A stretch of DNA of 12,908 nucleotides from the NCBI GenBank assembly GCA_013205525.1, contig JABMMR010000080.1:1-12908 (forward strand), in the 5' to 3' direction. The notes beneath the pieces were generated by a model. It saw only the letters and a list, made by a program, of their open reading frames with translations. It was not told the DNA's origin and did not search any database. The translations under genes were made by a program, and so were the position numbers. Shown here one piece after another: positions 6,360 through 12,908 of the stretch. Source of the stretch: Burkholderiales bacterium. GTDB taxonomy: Bacteria; Pseudomonadota; Gammaproteobacteria; Burkholderiales; Burkholderiaceae_C. Positions within the stretch are counted from its first letter, which is position 1, and each line of letters begins with the position of its first letter.

Positions 6360-7292
6360 ATGAAATCTAAAAAAACCCTTGTTGATCTCCTGCTTGTGGG
6401 GCTGACCGTGCTTGCTTTTTGGGGGGTGGCTACTTTCATCGAGTTGTCCGAGCGGGTCGCGAAGTTCAGCCAAACATATGAAGCTTTTCAAGTAGACGAG
6501 CTGCCTTTGACCCTGTTGGTTTTATGTGTGGGCTTGCTTTGGTTCGCATGGCGTCGCACCTTGGTTGTGCGCAGTGAGGTGAATGAGCGCATACGCTCAG
6601 AAAACAAAGTACAAGAACTGCTCAAGCACAACAGCGATTTGCTGCAGCGATTGTTCACCGCAGAAGAAGATGAGCGCCGCGCATTGGCGCGGGAGTTGCA
6701 CGATGACATGGGGCAAACCAGCACAGCCATTCGCACCGAAGTGGCGGTGTTGCAGCGCAGCGGTGGGTTGAACGAAGAAGCCCAAGCTTCAGCCAAGCGC
6801 ATAGGCGAGTCAGCGCAACATCTCTCCAATATGACGCGGCAAATGTTGCAACGCCTCAGGCCCGCCGTTCTCGACAGCATGGGTTTAAGGCAGGCTCTCA
6901 CCAGCATGTGCGAGCAATGGCAGAGCAGCAACCTCACACTTTGCACACTGTCGTTCGCAGGCGAGGTCGATCACTTGAACGACTACGCCAGTGTGACTGT
7001 TTACCGCATCGTCCAAGAAGCCCTCACCAATGCGGCCCGTCATGCCAAAGCCCATCAAGTGAAAGTTCAATTGGCGCTGGATGCGAAAGGCTTGCATTTA
7101 AAAATTGAGGATGACGGTCAAGGCATGGCGGACGCGCAAGCCGTGCCTACAGGATTTGGGCTTTTGGGCATGCAAGAGCGAGTCGCTAGTTTGGCGGGTC
7201 AGTTGGACATCATCAGCAACTTGGGCCAGGGCGTATGCTTAGGCGTCCATATCCCCATGGAGTCTCTTAGTGATTCGAGTTCTTTTGGTTGA
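6360..7292 (+). CDS. Two-component sensor histidine kinase, NarX/UhpB (HisKA_3) type
   Basis: A 310-residue membrane kinase. Two transmembrane helices (about residues 7-27 and 48-64) enclose a periplasmic loop of only about 20 residues, so there is no room for a folded sensor domain. A likely coiled linker (70-100) leads to the dimerisation/phosphoacceptor helix EERRALARELHDDMGQT-like segment with H114. The ATP-binding domain has the N box (QEALTNAARHA, N224), the G1 box DDGQGM (251-256) and the G2 box GFGLLGMQERV (265-275). The ATG at 6360 has only a weak ribosome site, with an in-frame stop upstream at 6333. It overlaps the response regulator gene by 23 bases, as usual for a coupled pair. 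Kinases and regulators of this type control PQQ alcohol dehydrogenase genes in pseudomonads, which fits the neighbours. The signal is unknown. Confidence 0.93.
   Translation: MKSKKTLVDLLLVGLTVLAFWGVATFIELSERVAKFSQTYEAFQVDELPLTLLVLCVGLLWFAWRRTLVVRSEVNERIRSENKVQELLKHNSDLLQRLFTAEEDERRALARELHDDMGQTSTAIRTEVAVLQRSGGLNEEAQASAKRIGESAQHLSNMTRQMLQRLRPAVLDSMGLRQALTSMCEQWQSSNLTLCTLSFAGEVDHLNDYASVTVYRIVQEALTNAARHAKAHQVKVQLALDAKGLHLKIEDDGQGMADAQAVPTGFGLLGMQERVASLAGQLDIISNLGQGVCLGVHIPMESLSDSSSFG
7259..7262 (+). promoter_or_regulatory. Ribosome binding site of the response regulator inside the kinase gene
   Basis: GGAG lies seven bases before the GTG at 7270 and supports that non-ATG start, which gives the expected MIRVLLVDDH N-terminus. 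The overlap with the kinase reading frame suggests translational coupling. Confidence 0.65.
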
Positions 7293-7911
7293 TGACCACC
7301 CTGTCGTGCGCTCGGGCTACAAACGTTTGCTGCTGCAAGAGTTGGGCTTGGACGTGGTGGCAGAGGTGGGCAATGCCGACGAAGGCTACCAAGCGTTTGT
7401 GGCGCTTCAACCCGATATCACCATCACCGATGTGTCTATGCCCGGCGCTGGCGGCTTGACTTTGCTGCAAAAAATTGTTCAACGAGATGCATCTGCGCGG
7501 GTGCTGGTGTGCAGCATGTATGACTCGCCCTTGTTGGTGCAACGCGCTTTGCAAACTGGCGCCAAAGGCTTTGTGTCTAAAAATGCCGAACCCGATGAAC
7601 TGGTGAGCGCCGTGCATGCGGTTTACCGTGGCGAAACCTACCTCAGCCAAGGCTTACAAACCCAAGCGCTGACGGCTGAACAAGCCTTGGAAGCCCAGCA
7701 TATTGCCGAGTTGTCTGTGCGTGAATATGAAATCTTCAGGCTCTTAGCCATGGGTCGCAGCGTTGCCGAGTGCGCAGAGTTGTTGCATGTCAGTCAGAAA
7801 ACGGTGTCTAACAACCAAACACAAATTAAAGAAAAACTGCAGGTGGAAACCATGGCGGCGCTGGTGCATTTAGCCCAGCGCCATCAGGTGATAGATGCCG
7901 TTGGTACTTAA
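7270..7911 (+). CDS. Two-component response regulator, NarL/LuxR family
   Basis: A 213-residue cytoplasmic DNA-binding regulator, the partner of the overlapping kinase. The receiver domain (about residues 1-120) has the acidic pair D8-D9, the phosphoacceptor D54 (TDVSMPG), S82 and the conserved K104 (FVSKN). The C-terminal LuxR-type helix-turn-helix spans about 148-205 (LSVREYEIFRLLAMGRS, VSQKTVSNNQTQIKEKL). It starts at GTG 7270 with a GGAG site. Orthologous systems (AgmR/ErbR/PedR group) activate PQQ alcohol dehydrogenase and related genes, so the PQQ operon, receptor and molybdenum enzyme beside it are likely targets; the CTAG repeats in their promoters are candidate sites. This assignment of targets is inference. 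Its TAA overlaps the stop codon of the convergent receptor gene. Confidence 0.94.
   Translation: MIRVLLVDDHPVVRSGYKRLLLQELGLDVVAEVGNADEGYQAFVALQPDITITDVSMPGAGGLTLLQKIVQRDASARVLVCSMYDSPLLVQRALQTGAKGFVSKNAEPDELVSAVHAVYRGETYLSQGLQTQALTAEQALEAQHIAELSVREYEIFRLLAMGRSVAECAELLHVSQKTVSNNQTQIKEKLQVETMAALVHLAQRHQVIDAVGT
7857..7882. other. Hairpin near the 3' end of the response regulator gene
   Basis: GGCGCTGG (7857-7864) and CCAGCGCC (7875-7882) can pair perfectly around a ten-base loop. It lies within coding sequence about 27 bases before the shared convergent stop codons. No T-run follows on either strand, so it is not a standard terminator, but it is the only strong stem at this gene junction. Confidence 0.3.
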
Positions 7912-10259
7912 AACTTGTAACGCAAACCCACCCAAAGTGAACGTGTTGCACCAGGGGCTACAAATTTGGCGACGGTTTGCTCGCCAGCAGTCCCGTTCAA
8001 GCTAGAGCCATCCAGTGCAAAGTTGTTGGCGGCCATCAAGCCATAGGTTTCATAACGCTTGTTGAGGGCATTGTTGATCTTTCCAAAATATTCCAGCCCT
8101 TTTTCTGCCTTGTAGGTGGCAGACAAGTTGAGCAAGGTGTAGCCCTTGGTGCTGGCGTCTGTGGCGACAGTTTCGTCGTCTAGGCCAACCAAACCGTCTT
8201 CATTGCCTTGGGTAATGAGCCTAGAAGTGCTGACAGTTGAAGCGCCAAGAAAGAGTTTTTCGCTGGCTTGCCAATCGAGGTGCAGCTTCAAGGTGTTCAT
8301 GGGTAAACCAGCCATGCGTGTGCCAGGTTTGATGGACATGCTTCTGTCACCCGACATCAAAGGGGCTGTGTCTTGGTAGGTGGCATACAAATAGCTGTAC
8401 TGGGTGCGCAGACTCCAAACCCCCCAAGACTTGCTGGCGCTCAGGTCGAGACCTTGGTAGCGGGTTTTAGAAAAATTGGCAAAGTAACCCATGCCAGCAG
8501 TGGCGCTTGGCGTGAACAAAATGTCATTTTTATTGTTGGTGCTGTAGGCGGAAACTGCCAAGGCGTAATTACGTTCGTTTCTCCAACGCATACCCACCTC
8601 TATGGTTTGCGACACCACTTGTTTTAACTCTGGGTCGGCTTGCAAGCCTGTAGGCAATTGACAAGGATTGTTTTTGTCCGCGCAGCCCAACTCAATGACC
8701 GTGGGCACACGGTTGCTTTGGCCTAGATTGCCAAAAACAGTCAAGCCATCGTTCAGCTTGTGGGTCAGGCCTAAAGAGGGGTTGAACTTTTTGAAGGTGA
8801 ATGATTCTTTGGCGGCAACCACACCAGCTTGCAAATCATTATTTGCGTCAAAGTAATCGGTCAGGGTGTTGCTAACAGAGGAACGGTTGTATCTGCCTGC
8901 TATGGTGACATGGGTGGCAGGCGACAAGGTGAGGGTGTCCGAAAGGTAAAGGCCCAAAGCAGTGCTGTTGCCCACTACACCTGCGGTAGTTTGAGCAGCC
9001 GAGCAGCCGCTGGTGGAAACTTCACGGGTATCGGTGTTTAATGGACATTCTTCTTCTTCGGTAGCGCTGTAGCTGCTTTTGCTTTTGTCCAAAGCCGCGC
9101 CTGCTGTGACTTGGTGAGCATCCCATATTTTGGTGAGGTTGGTGGCTACGCCATAGCTGGTTTGCGAGGTGGCTGAGCGGCGGATCAGACCCTCGATGGT
9201 GTCGTCGGGTGTCAGGAAATCATCGCAACCATCGCCAGTTGTGTCATCACACTCCACATCACCCCCTAGGCGGTTTTGCTTGCTTCTGCGTACATAGGCC
9301 GTGGCCGAAAGTTCGGTGTTGGCGTCAAGCACGCGCTGGAAATTAAAGGTCAACAAGTTGGTGGTGTTTTTTGTTTCATCTGGGTAGGAATACACCGCTT
9401 TTCGGTTGCGTTCATACAAACCAGCAACACCTGCCGCTTTAGGGTCCTCTACGCCGTCGTAGTTGGTGCTGGGGGTCAGGCCATTGCCCATCAGTTTGCT
9501 GCCGCCAGATAAAAAACTCATATCCCAGTTGTTGTCGTTTTGGGTGCGTCCGACTTTGACAAAAAGATTTTGCAAGCTGCCAGCCGACTCATCGCGCCAA
9601 CCTTTTTCTGCAAATGCGGTGCCGGCGATGAAACGGTGCCAGCCATCAGCAGACTTGCTGCCATGGGTGAGGTCTATCTTGGTGCGGCCAAAACTTCCCA
9701 ATGAAAGCCCCAGTTCATTGCCTTGGGTGGTTAAGCCTGACTTGGTGGTGAAGGCCAGCGCCCCCCCCAGTGTGTTCAAACCATAAATAGGGTTTGAGCC
9801 TGGCACCAAGGTGACGTTGTCAAAAGCTGCCTCGGGAAACATATCCCAATTGACCACATCGCCAAAGGCCTCATTTACCCTGACACCATCAAGGTAGACC
9901 GACAAACCTTGCGAAGCGCCCAAAGTGGCCGATGCACGAAAGCCTCGGTAGGTGACATCAGACTGATAGGGGCTACCCTGTATGTCGTTGACATTCACGC
10001 CGTTGAGGTTCTCGGTCATGAACTCGCTGAGGTTGAGCGAATTTCCTTGGCGCAATGTGGCGCTGTTAAAAGTTTGCACCTCGTAAGGCAGTTTGTTTTT
10101 TTCGATGCCAATGCCCGGCAGAGGTGAGGTATTGACTACTTGCACCTCTTTGAGGCTGTTCCCCGCCTCAGGGGCGTTTTGAGCTTGCGCGTGCAAAGCA
10201 AAACCGCATGCCATGGCCACCATCACAGGGGAAAATTTAAACAAATTTTTAATTAACAT
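7908..10259 (-). CDS. TonB-dependent outer-membrane receptor
   Basis: A 783-residue receptor that would import a bound ligand into the periplasm using TonB energy. A signal peptide ends at about residue 26 (LHAQAQ). A TonB-box-like KEVQVV lies near residues 37-42. The plug domain (about 55-175) shows SVYLDGVRVNEAFGD and LVPGSNPIYGLNTLGGALAF. The rest is a beta barrel with many alternating strands, ending LWVGLRYKF with the C-terminal phenylalanine typical of outer-membrane proteins. Acidic and cysteine-bearing putative outer loops occur at 333-353 (DVECDDTTGDGCDD and following) and 401-419 (EEEEC...GC). No strong ribosome site precedes the ATG at 10259. It sits between the regulator pair and the molybdenum enzyme genes. 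The ligand is unknown; substrate, PQQ and a metal-chelate complex are all possible. Confidence 0.93.
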   Translation of the reverse strand: MLIKNLFKFSPVMVAMACGFALHAQAQNAPEAGNSLKEVQVVNTSPLPGIGIEKNKLPYEVQTFNSATLRQGNSLNLSEFMTENLNGVNVNDIQGSPYQSDVTYRGFRASATLGASQGLSVYLDGVRVNEAFGDVVNWDMFPEAAFDNVTLVPGSNPIYGLNTLGGALAFTTKSGLTTQGNELGLSLGSFGRTKIDLTHGSKSADGWHRFIAGTAFAEKGWRDESAGSLQNLFVKVGRTQNDNNWDMSFLSGGSKLMGNGLTPSTNYDGVEDPKAAGVAGLYERNRKAVYSYPDETKNTTNLLTFNFQRVLDANTELSATAYVRRSKQNRLGGDVECDDTTGDGCDDFLTPDDTIEGLIRRSATSQTSYGVATNLTKIWDAHQVTAGAALDKSKSSYSATEEEECPLNTDTREVSTSGCSAAQTTAGVVGNSTALGLYLSDTLTLSPATHVTIAGRYNRSSVSNTLTDYFDANNDLQAGVVAAKESFTFKKFNPSLGLTHKLNDGLTVFGNLGQSNRVPTVIELGCADKNNPCQLPTGLQADPELKQVVSQTIEVGMRWRNERNYALAVSAYSTNNKNDILFTPSATAGMGYFANFSKTRYQGLDLSASKSWGVWSLRTQYSYLYATYQDTAPLMSGDRSMSIKPGTRMAGLPMNTLKLHLDWQASEKLFLGASTVSTSRLITQGNEDGLVGLDDETVATDASTKGYTLLNLSATYKAEKGLEYFGKINNALNKRYETYGLMAANNFALDGSSLNGTAGEQTVAKFVAPGATRSLWVGLRYKF

Positions 10260-10320
10260 GGTGAATCATTTCAAAAATATGACAATGAATCCACTCTAGG
10301 TGATACTTTTGGAGGCTCCT

Positions 10321-10335
10321 AGGGAAAAAATCCCT
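10321..10335. promoter_or_regulatory. Inverted repeat upstream of the receptor gene
   Basis: AGGGA and TCCCT flank five A residues, giving a perfect five-base inverted repeat. With the preceding CCT it reads CCTAGGGAAAAAATCCCTG, close to the CTAGGGAAAATCC core at 6279-6294. It lies about 60 bases upstream of the receptor start, within the divergent region shared with the [2Fe-2S] subunit gene. It is a plausible regulator site. No other function is visible. Confidence 0.4.
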
Positions 10336-10377
10336 GTCAGCATAAGTTGTATCAAAACGAGAATGAGAGAAACCCTA

Positions 10378-10398
10378 CTAGGGGTTCCCCTAGGGGTT
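10378..10398. promoter_or_regulatory. Overlapping inverted and direct CTAGGGG repeats before the molybdenum enzyme operon
   Basis: CTAGGGG-TT-CCCCTAG (10378-10393) has perfect seven-base arms. Overlapping it, CCCCTAGGGG (10387-10396) is a perfect palindrome, and CTAGGGGTT occurs twice with a 12-base period (10378 and 10390). The cluster ends at the predicted -35 region of the operon that begins at 10458, the usual place for an activator. The neighbouring LuxR-type regulator is the obvious candidate to bind, but this is not shown by sequence. Confidence 0.5.
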
Positions 10399-10415
10399 AA
10401 GGAAAGATTAGTTAG

Positions 10416-10421
10416 TAATAT
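10416..10421 (+). promoter_or_regulatory. Candidate -10 box of the molybdenum enzyme operon
   Basis: TAATAT matches the sigma-70 -10 consensus at four of six positions. Seventeen bases upstream, the -35 position holds GGGGTT, which is poor and falls in the second CTAGGGGTT repeat. A weak -35 covered by a repeat suggests an activator-dependent promoter. Confidence 0.35.
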
Positions 10422-10457
10422 GAGCGCTGTCCGCATCTAACAACCAAGGAAGTATCT

Positions 10458-10922
10458 ATGAGCCTTCAACTTCAAGTCAACGGTAAAACCGTTCAGTCCC
10501 ACTCCGACGCAGACACCCCTCTGCTGTGGGTTCTTCGCGATGAACTCGGCATGACCGGAACCAAATTTGGTTGCGGCGCAGGCCTTTGCGGTGCTTGCAC
10601 CGTGCATGTGAATGGCGAAGCCATTCGTTCATGCCAAACCCAAATCGGCACTGTTGCTAACCAAAAAGTCAGCACCATTGAAAGCTTGGGCGCTGCTGGT
10701 TCACACGCGCTGCAAAAAGCGTGGGTCAAGCACCAAGTTCCCCAGTGCGGCTATTGCCAATCTGGTCAGCTGATGAGTGCTGCTGCACTTTTGAGCAAAA
10801 ACAAAAACCCCAGCGACGCAGACATTGATGCTGCCATGGCTGGCAACATTTGCCGTTGCGGTACTTACACACGTATCCGTGCCGCCGTGAAAGATGCTGC
10901 ATCTTCAATGCGCACAGCCTAA
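10458..10922 (+). CDS. [2Fe-2S] small subunit of an isoquinoline 1-oxidoreductase/aldehyde dehydrogenase-type molybdenum hydroxylase
   Basis: A 154-residue electron-transfer subunit with two [2Fe-2S] clusters, the standard size for the xanthine-oxidase family. The plant-ferredoxin-type cluster is held by C39, C44, C47 and C59 ([15 protein letters not shown]). The second, alpha-helical cluster is held by C97, C100, C132 and C134 (QCGYCQSG and [10 protein letters not shown]). It passes electrons from the molybdenum site of the large subunit to an outside acceptor. The ATG at 10458 has AAGGA seven bases upstream. It has no signal peptide and would be co-exported with the Tat-targeted partner encoded 17 bases downstream. 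Codons such as GCT, GGT, CGT and AAA are frequent, more so than in the kinase or synthetase genes, suggesting strong expression. There is no FAD subunit gene in view, which fits the two-subunit Ior-type enzymes. Confidence 0.94.
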   Translation: MSLQLQVNGKTVQSHSDADTPLLWVLRDELGMTGTKFGCGAGLCGACTVHVNGEAIRSCQTQIGTVANQKVSTIESLGAAGSHALQKAWVKHQVPQCGYCQSGQLMSAAALLSKNKNPSDADIDAAMAGNICRCGTYTRIRAAVKDAASSMRTA

Positions 10923-10939
10923 TTCAAAGGAAATAAACC

Positions 10940-12908
10940 ATGATGAGCACACAAACCAATCGTCGCGACTTCCTTAAAACCACCAGCGTCACCACTTCAG
11001 GCCTAGTCTTGGGCGTGGTGTTGCCTGGCACAGTCGCTGAAACCATGGCCGCTGGCACATTGCACACCCCTAATGCATGGGTGCATATCGCCGACGACAA
11101 CAGCATCACCCTCATCTCCGCACGTTCAGAAATGGGCCAAGGTGTTTACACCTCTATGCCTATGCTGATCGCTGAAGAGTTGAACATCGATGTCACCAAA
11201 ATCACTGTGGCTGCTGGCGCACCTAACGCTGTGTACGTCAATGCCTTGTTGGGCGCCATGATCACCGGTGGCTCCACTTCAGTTCGTGAAGGTTACGAAA
11301 AACTGCGTATCGCTGGTGCACAAGTGCGTGAAATGTTGGTTGGCGCTGCCGCTGCAGAGTGGGGCGTTCCCGCTAGTTCAGTCAAAGCTGACAATGGCAT
11401 GTTGATCGGTCCCGGCGGCAAAAAAGCCACCTACGGTCAAATGGCTGAAGCTGCTTCCAAGCAGCCCGTGCCAGAAAAGCCCGCCATCAAAGCTGCCAAA
11501 GACTTCCGCGTCGTTGGCAAGCGTATTCCCCGTACCGACGTTCCTGCCAAAGTCAACGGCACTGCCGAGTTTGGTATCGACGTTAAATTGCCCGGCATGG
11601 TTTACGCCAGCTTGGAGCAATGTCCCGTCATCGGTGGCAAAGTGGTAAGCGTTGACAGCGCAGCTGCCAAAGCCATGCCTGGTGTGGTCGATGTGGTTCA
11701 AATTCCTGATGGTGTTGCTGTGGTTGCTACCACTTACTGGCAAGCTGTCAAAGCTCGCAAAGCTTTGAAAGTCACATGGGACAACGGCCCCGGCGCTGCT
11801 TTGTCAACCGCCAGCATGTTGGCCGGCCACGTTGAAGCTGCAGCTTCTGGCAAGGTTCTGCCCATCCAGCCTGCCAAGGGCGATGCTTCAGCAGCTATCG
11901 CTGGTGCCGCTAAGAAACTCAGCGCTACCTACATCACACCTTTGCAATCACACTCACCCCTGGAACCCATGAACTTCACGGCTCATGTCACCGGCGGTAA
12001 GGCTCGTTTGATTGGTGGAAGCCAGTTTCAGCAAGGTGCCCAAGGCGCCGCAGCTGCGGCACTGGGCATGAAGCCTGAAGACGTTTCTGTTGAAACCACT
12101 TTCTTGGGTGGTGGCTTCGGTCGTCGTATCGAGTTGGACTTTGTTGTTCAAGCAGCCCAAATCTCCAAAGCGGTCAGATTGCCCGTGAAGTTGATCTGGT
12201 CACGCGAAGATGACATGACACATGACTTCTACCGCCCTGTTGGCTACAACCAGCTCCACGCCGGTTTGGATGCCAACGGCATGCCAGTCGGTCTGCACTT
12301 CAAGATCACTTCACAGTCCATCACACAACGTGCTTTCGGTTTGCCTAAAGACACCATGGATCCCTTCATGGTTGAGGCAGCTGTTGGGCCTTACAACATC
12401 GCCAATACACAACACGACCTCGTCATCCATGACGCAGGTTTGCGTGTAGGTTACTGGCGTGGTGTGAGCCACAACATGAACTGTTTTGCCAACGAAAGCT
12501 TTGTTGACGAAATGGCGCTGGCAGCTGGTAAAGACCCTGTTCAATACCGTATGTCTATGTTGGAAGGCAAGCCCCGTTTCCAAAACGTGCTCAAGTTGGC
12601 AACTGCCAAGGCTGGCTACAGCAAAGGTGCTCCAAAAGGTCGCGCTTTCGGTGTTGCTGTCATGGAAGGCTACGACACCTACGTTGCAGTTGTGGCTGAA
12701 GTTAGTCAAGGTGCTGACGGCGAAGTCAAAGTTCACAAAGCCACTGTCGCAGCCGACATGGGCATCATCGTGAACCCCGAAATCGTTGAGCAACAAATCC
12801 AGTCCATGGTCATCATGGGCATGGGTACTGCTCTGAAGCAAGCCATCACCATCGAAGGCGGCGTCATTCAACAAACCAACTTCAATACCTACCCCATGGT
12901 TCGTACCA
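10940..12908 (+). CDS. Molybdenum-binding large subunit, isoquinoline 1-oxidoreductase beta/aldehyde dehydrogenase type, 3' end cut by window
   Basis: The frame stays open for 656 codons to the window edge; complete relatives have roughly 720-780 residues. A twin-arginine signal is clear (TNRRDFLKTT, residues 6-15, then a hydrophobic stretch ending near residue 38), placing the enzyme in the periplasm. Molybdopterin-cofactor contacts expected for the family include EMGQGVYTSMP (64-74), HSPLEPMNFTA (338-348), LGGGFGRRIE (389-398), and GYWRGVSHNMNCFANESFVDE-type sequence near 504-524. The catalytic glutamate region (GxGE) lies in the missing C-terminus. AAGGA precedes the ATG at 10940; a second ATG follows directly. 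With the small subunit it could oxidise an aldehyde to an acid, like the membrane-bound Mo aldehyde dehydrogenases of acetic acid bacteria, or hydroxylate an N-heterocycle like isoquinoline oxidoreductase. The nearby PQQ alcohol dehydrogenase favours the aldehyde role. Codon use indicates high expression. Confidence 0.93.
   Translation, partial: MMSTQTNRRDFLKTTSVTTSGLVLGVVLPGTVAETMAAGTLHTPNAWVHIADDNSITLISARSEMGQGVYTSMPMLIAEELNIDVTKITVAAGAPNAVYVNALLGAMITGGSTSVREGYEKLRIAGAQVREMLVGAAAAEWGVPASSVKADNGMLIGPGGKKATYGQMAEAASKQPVPEKPAIKAAKDFRVVGKRIPRTDVPAKVNGTAEFGIDVKLPGMVYASLEQCPVIGGKVVSVDSAAAKAMPGVVDVVQIPDGVAVVATTYWQAVKARKALKVTWDNGPGAALSTASMLAGHVEAAASGKVLPIQPAKGDASAAIAGAAKKLSATYITPLQSHSPLEPMNFTAHVTGGKARLIGGSQFQQGAQGAAAAALGMKPEDVSVETTFLGGGFGRRIELDFVVQAAQISKAVRLPVKLIWSREDDMTHDFYRPVGYNQLHAGLDANGMPVGLHFKITSQSITQRAFGLPKDTMDPFMVEAAVGPYNIANTQHDLVIHDAGLRVGYWRGVSHNMNCFANESFVDEMALAAGKDPVQYRMSMLEGKPRFQNVLKLATAKAGYSKGAPKGRAFGVAVMEGYDTYVAVVAEVSQGADGEVKVHKATVAADMGIIVNPEIVEQQIQSMVIMGMGTALKQAITIEGGVIQQTNFNTYPMVRT

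Noticed and set aside
10353..10370. Fur-box-like sequence (GAGAATGAGAG) near the receptor gene
   Set aside because: Only a partial match on one side with no convincing symmetrical partner; too weak to call.
10260..10457. Possible small RNA or riboswitch in the longest intergenic region
   Set aside because: No conserved riboswitch fold or terminator is visible; regulator repeats and promoter elements account for what can be seen.
12311..12874. Open frame of 187 codons on the minus strand
   Set aside because: It is antisense to the molybdenum subunit, rich in His/Val/Asp as expected from the complement of a codon-biased gene, with no known motif.

Overview
The window looks like a chromosomal piece of a betaproteobacterium, most likely Burkholderiales (Comamonadaceae-like). 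I infer this from gene content, moderate GC and protein character, not from a database match. I see no rRNA, tRNA, CRISPR array, insertion sequence or phage gene. The two outer genes are cut by the window edges.

Layout, left to right. (1) Positions 1-3193: a thiamine-diphosphate (ThDP) enzyme of the 2-hydroxyacyl-CoA lyase/oxalyl-CoA decarboxylase/acetolactate-synthase superfamily (minus, C-terminus cut off) is divergent from an AMP-forming acyl-CoA synthetase (plus). (2) Positions 3190-6213, all minus: a Rieske iron-sulfur protein with a Tat-like signal, then a periplasmic PQQ-dependent alcohol dehydrogenase with the Asp pair (WDWD) typical of lanthanide-dependent enzymes, then an intrinsic terminator, then a small secreted HExxH protein. 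(3) Positions 6360-7911, plus: a NarX/UhpB-type histidine kinase overlapping a NarL/LuxR-type response regulator. (4) Positions 7908-10259, minus: a TonB-dependent outer-membrane receptor. (5) Positions 10458-12908, plus: the [2Fe-2S] subunit and the Tat-exported molybdenum subunit (3' end cut off) of an isoquinoline-1-oxidoreductase/aldehyde-dehydrogenase-type hydroxylase.

The genes can be read as one oxidation route. The PQQ enzyme would oxidise an alcohol to an aldehyde in the periplasm. The molybdenum enzyme would take the aldehyde to an acid. The ligase would make the acyl-CoA, and the ThDP lyase would split a 2-hydroxyacyl-CoA. The Rieske protein may carry electrons, since I saw no c-type cytochrome motif. 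The TonB receptor may bring in substrate, PQQ or a metal complex. This route is inference; the individual enzyme families are well supported except for exact substrates.

The strongest unexplained signal is regulatory. A 20-bp palindrome (GTATTCTGAATTCAGAATAC) between the lyase and ligase genes recurs with one mismatch about 4.7 kb away, between the Rieske/PQQ operon and the kinase gene. In both places it abuts -10-like hexamers. Two operons therefore probably share a regulator that is not encoded here. A second set of CTAG-centred repeats lies in the kinase/Rieske and receptor/molybdenum-enzyme intergenic regions and could be the target of the local response regulator. No gene-free stretch exceeds 300 bases; the longest, 10260-10457, carries these repeats.
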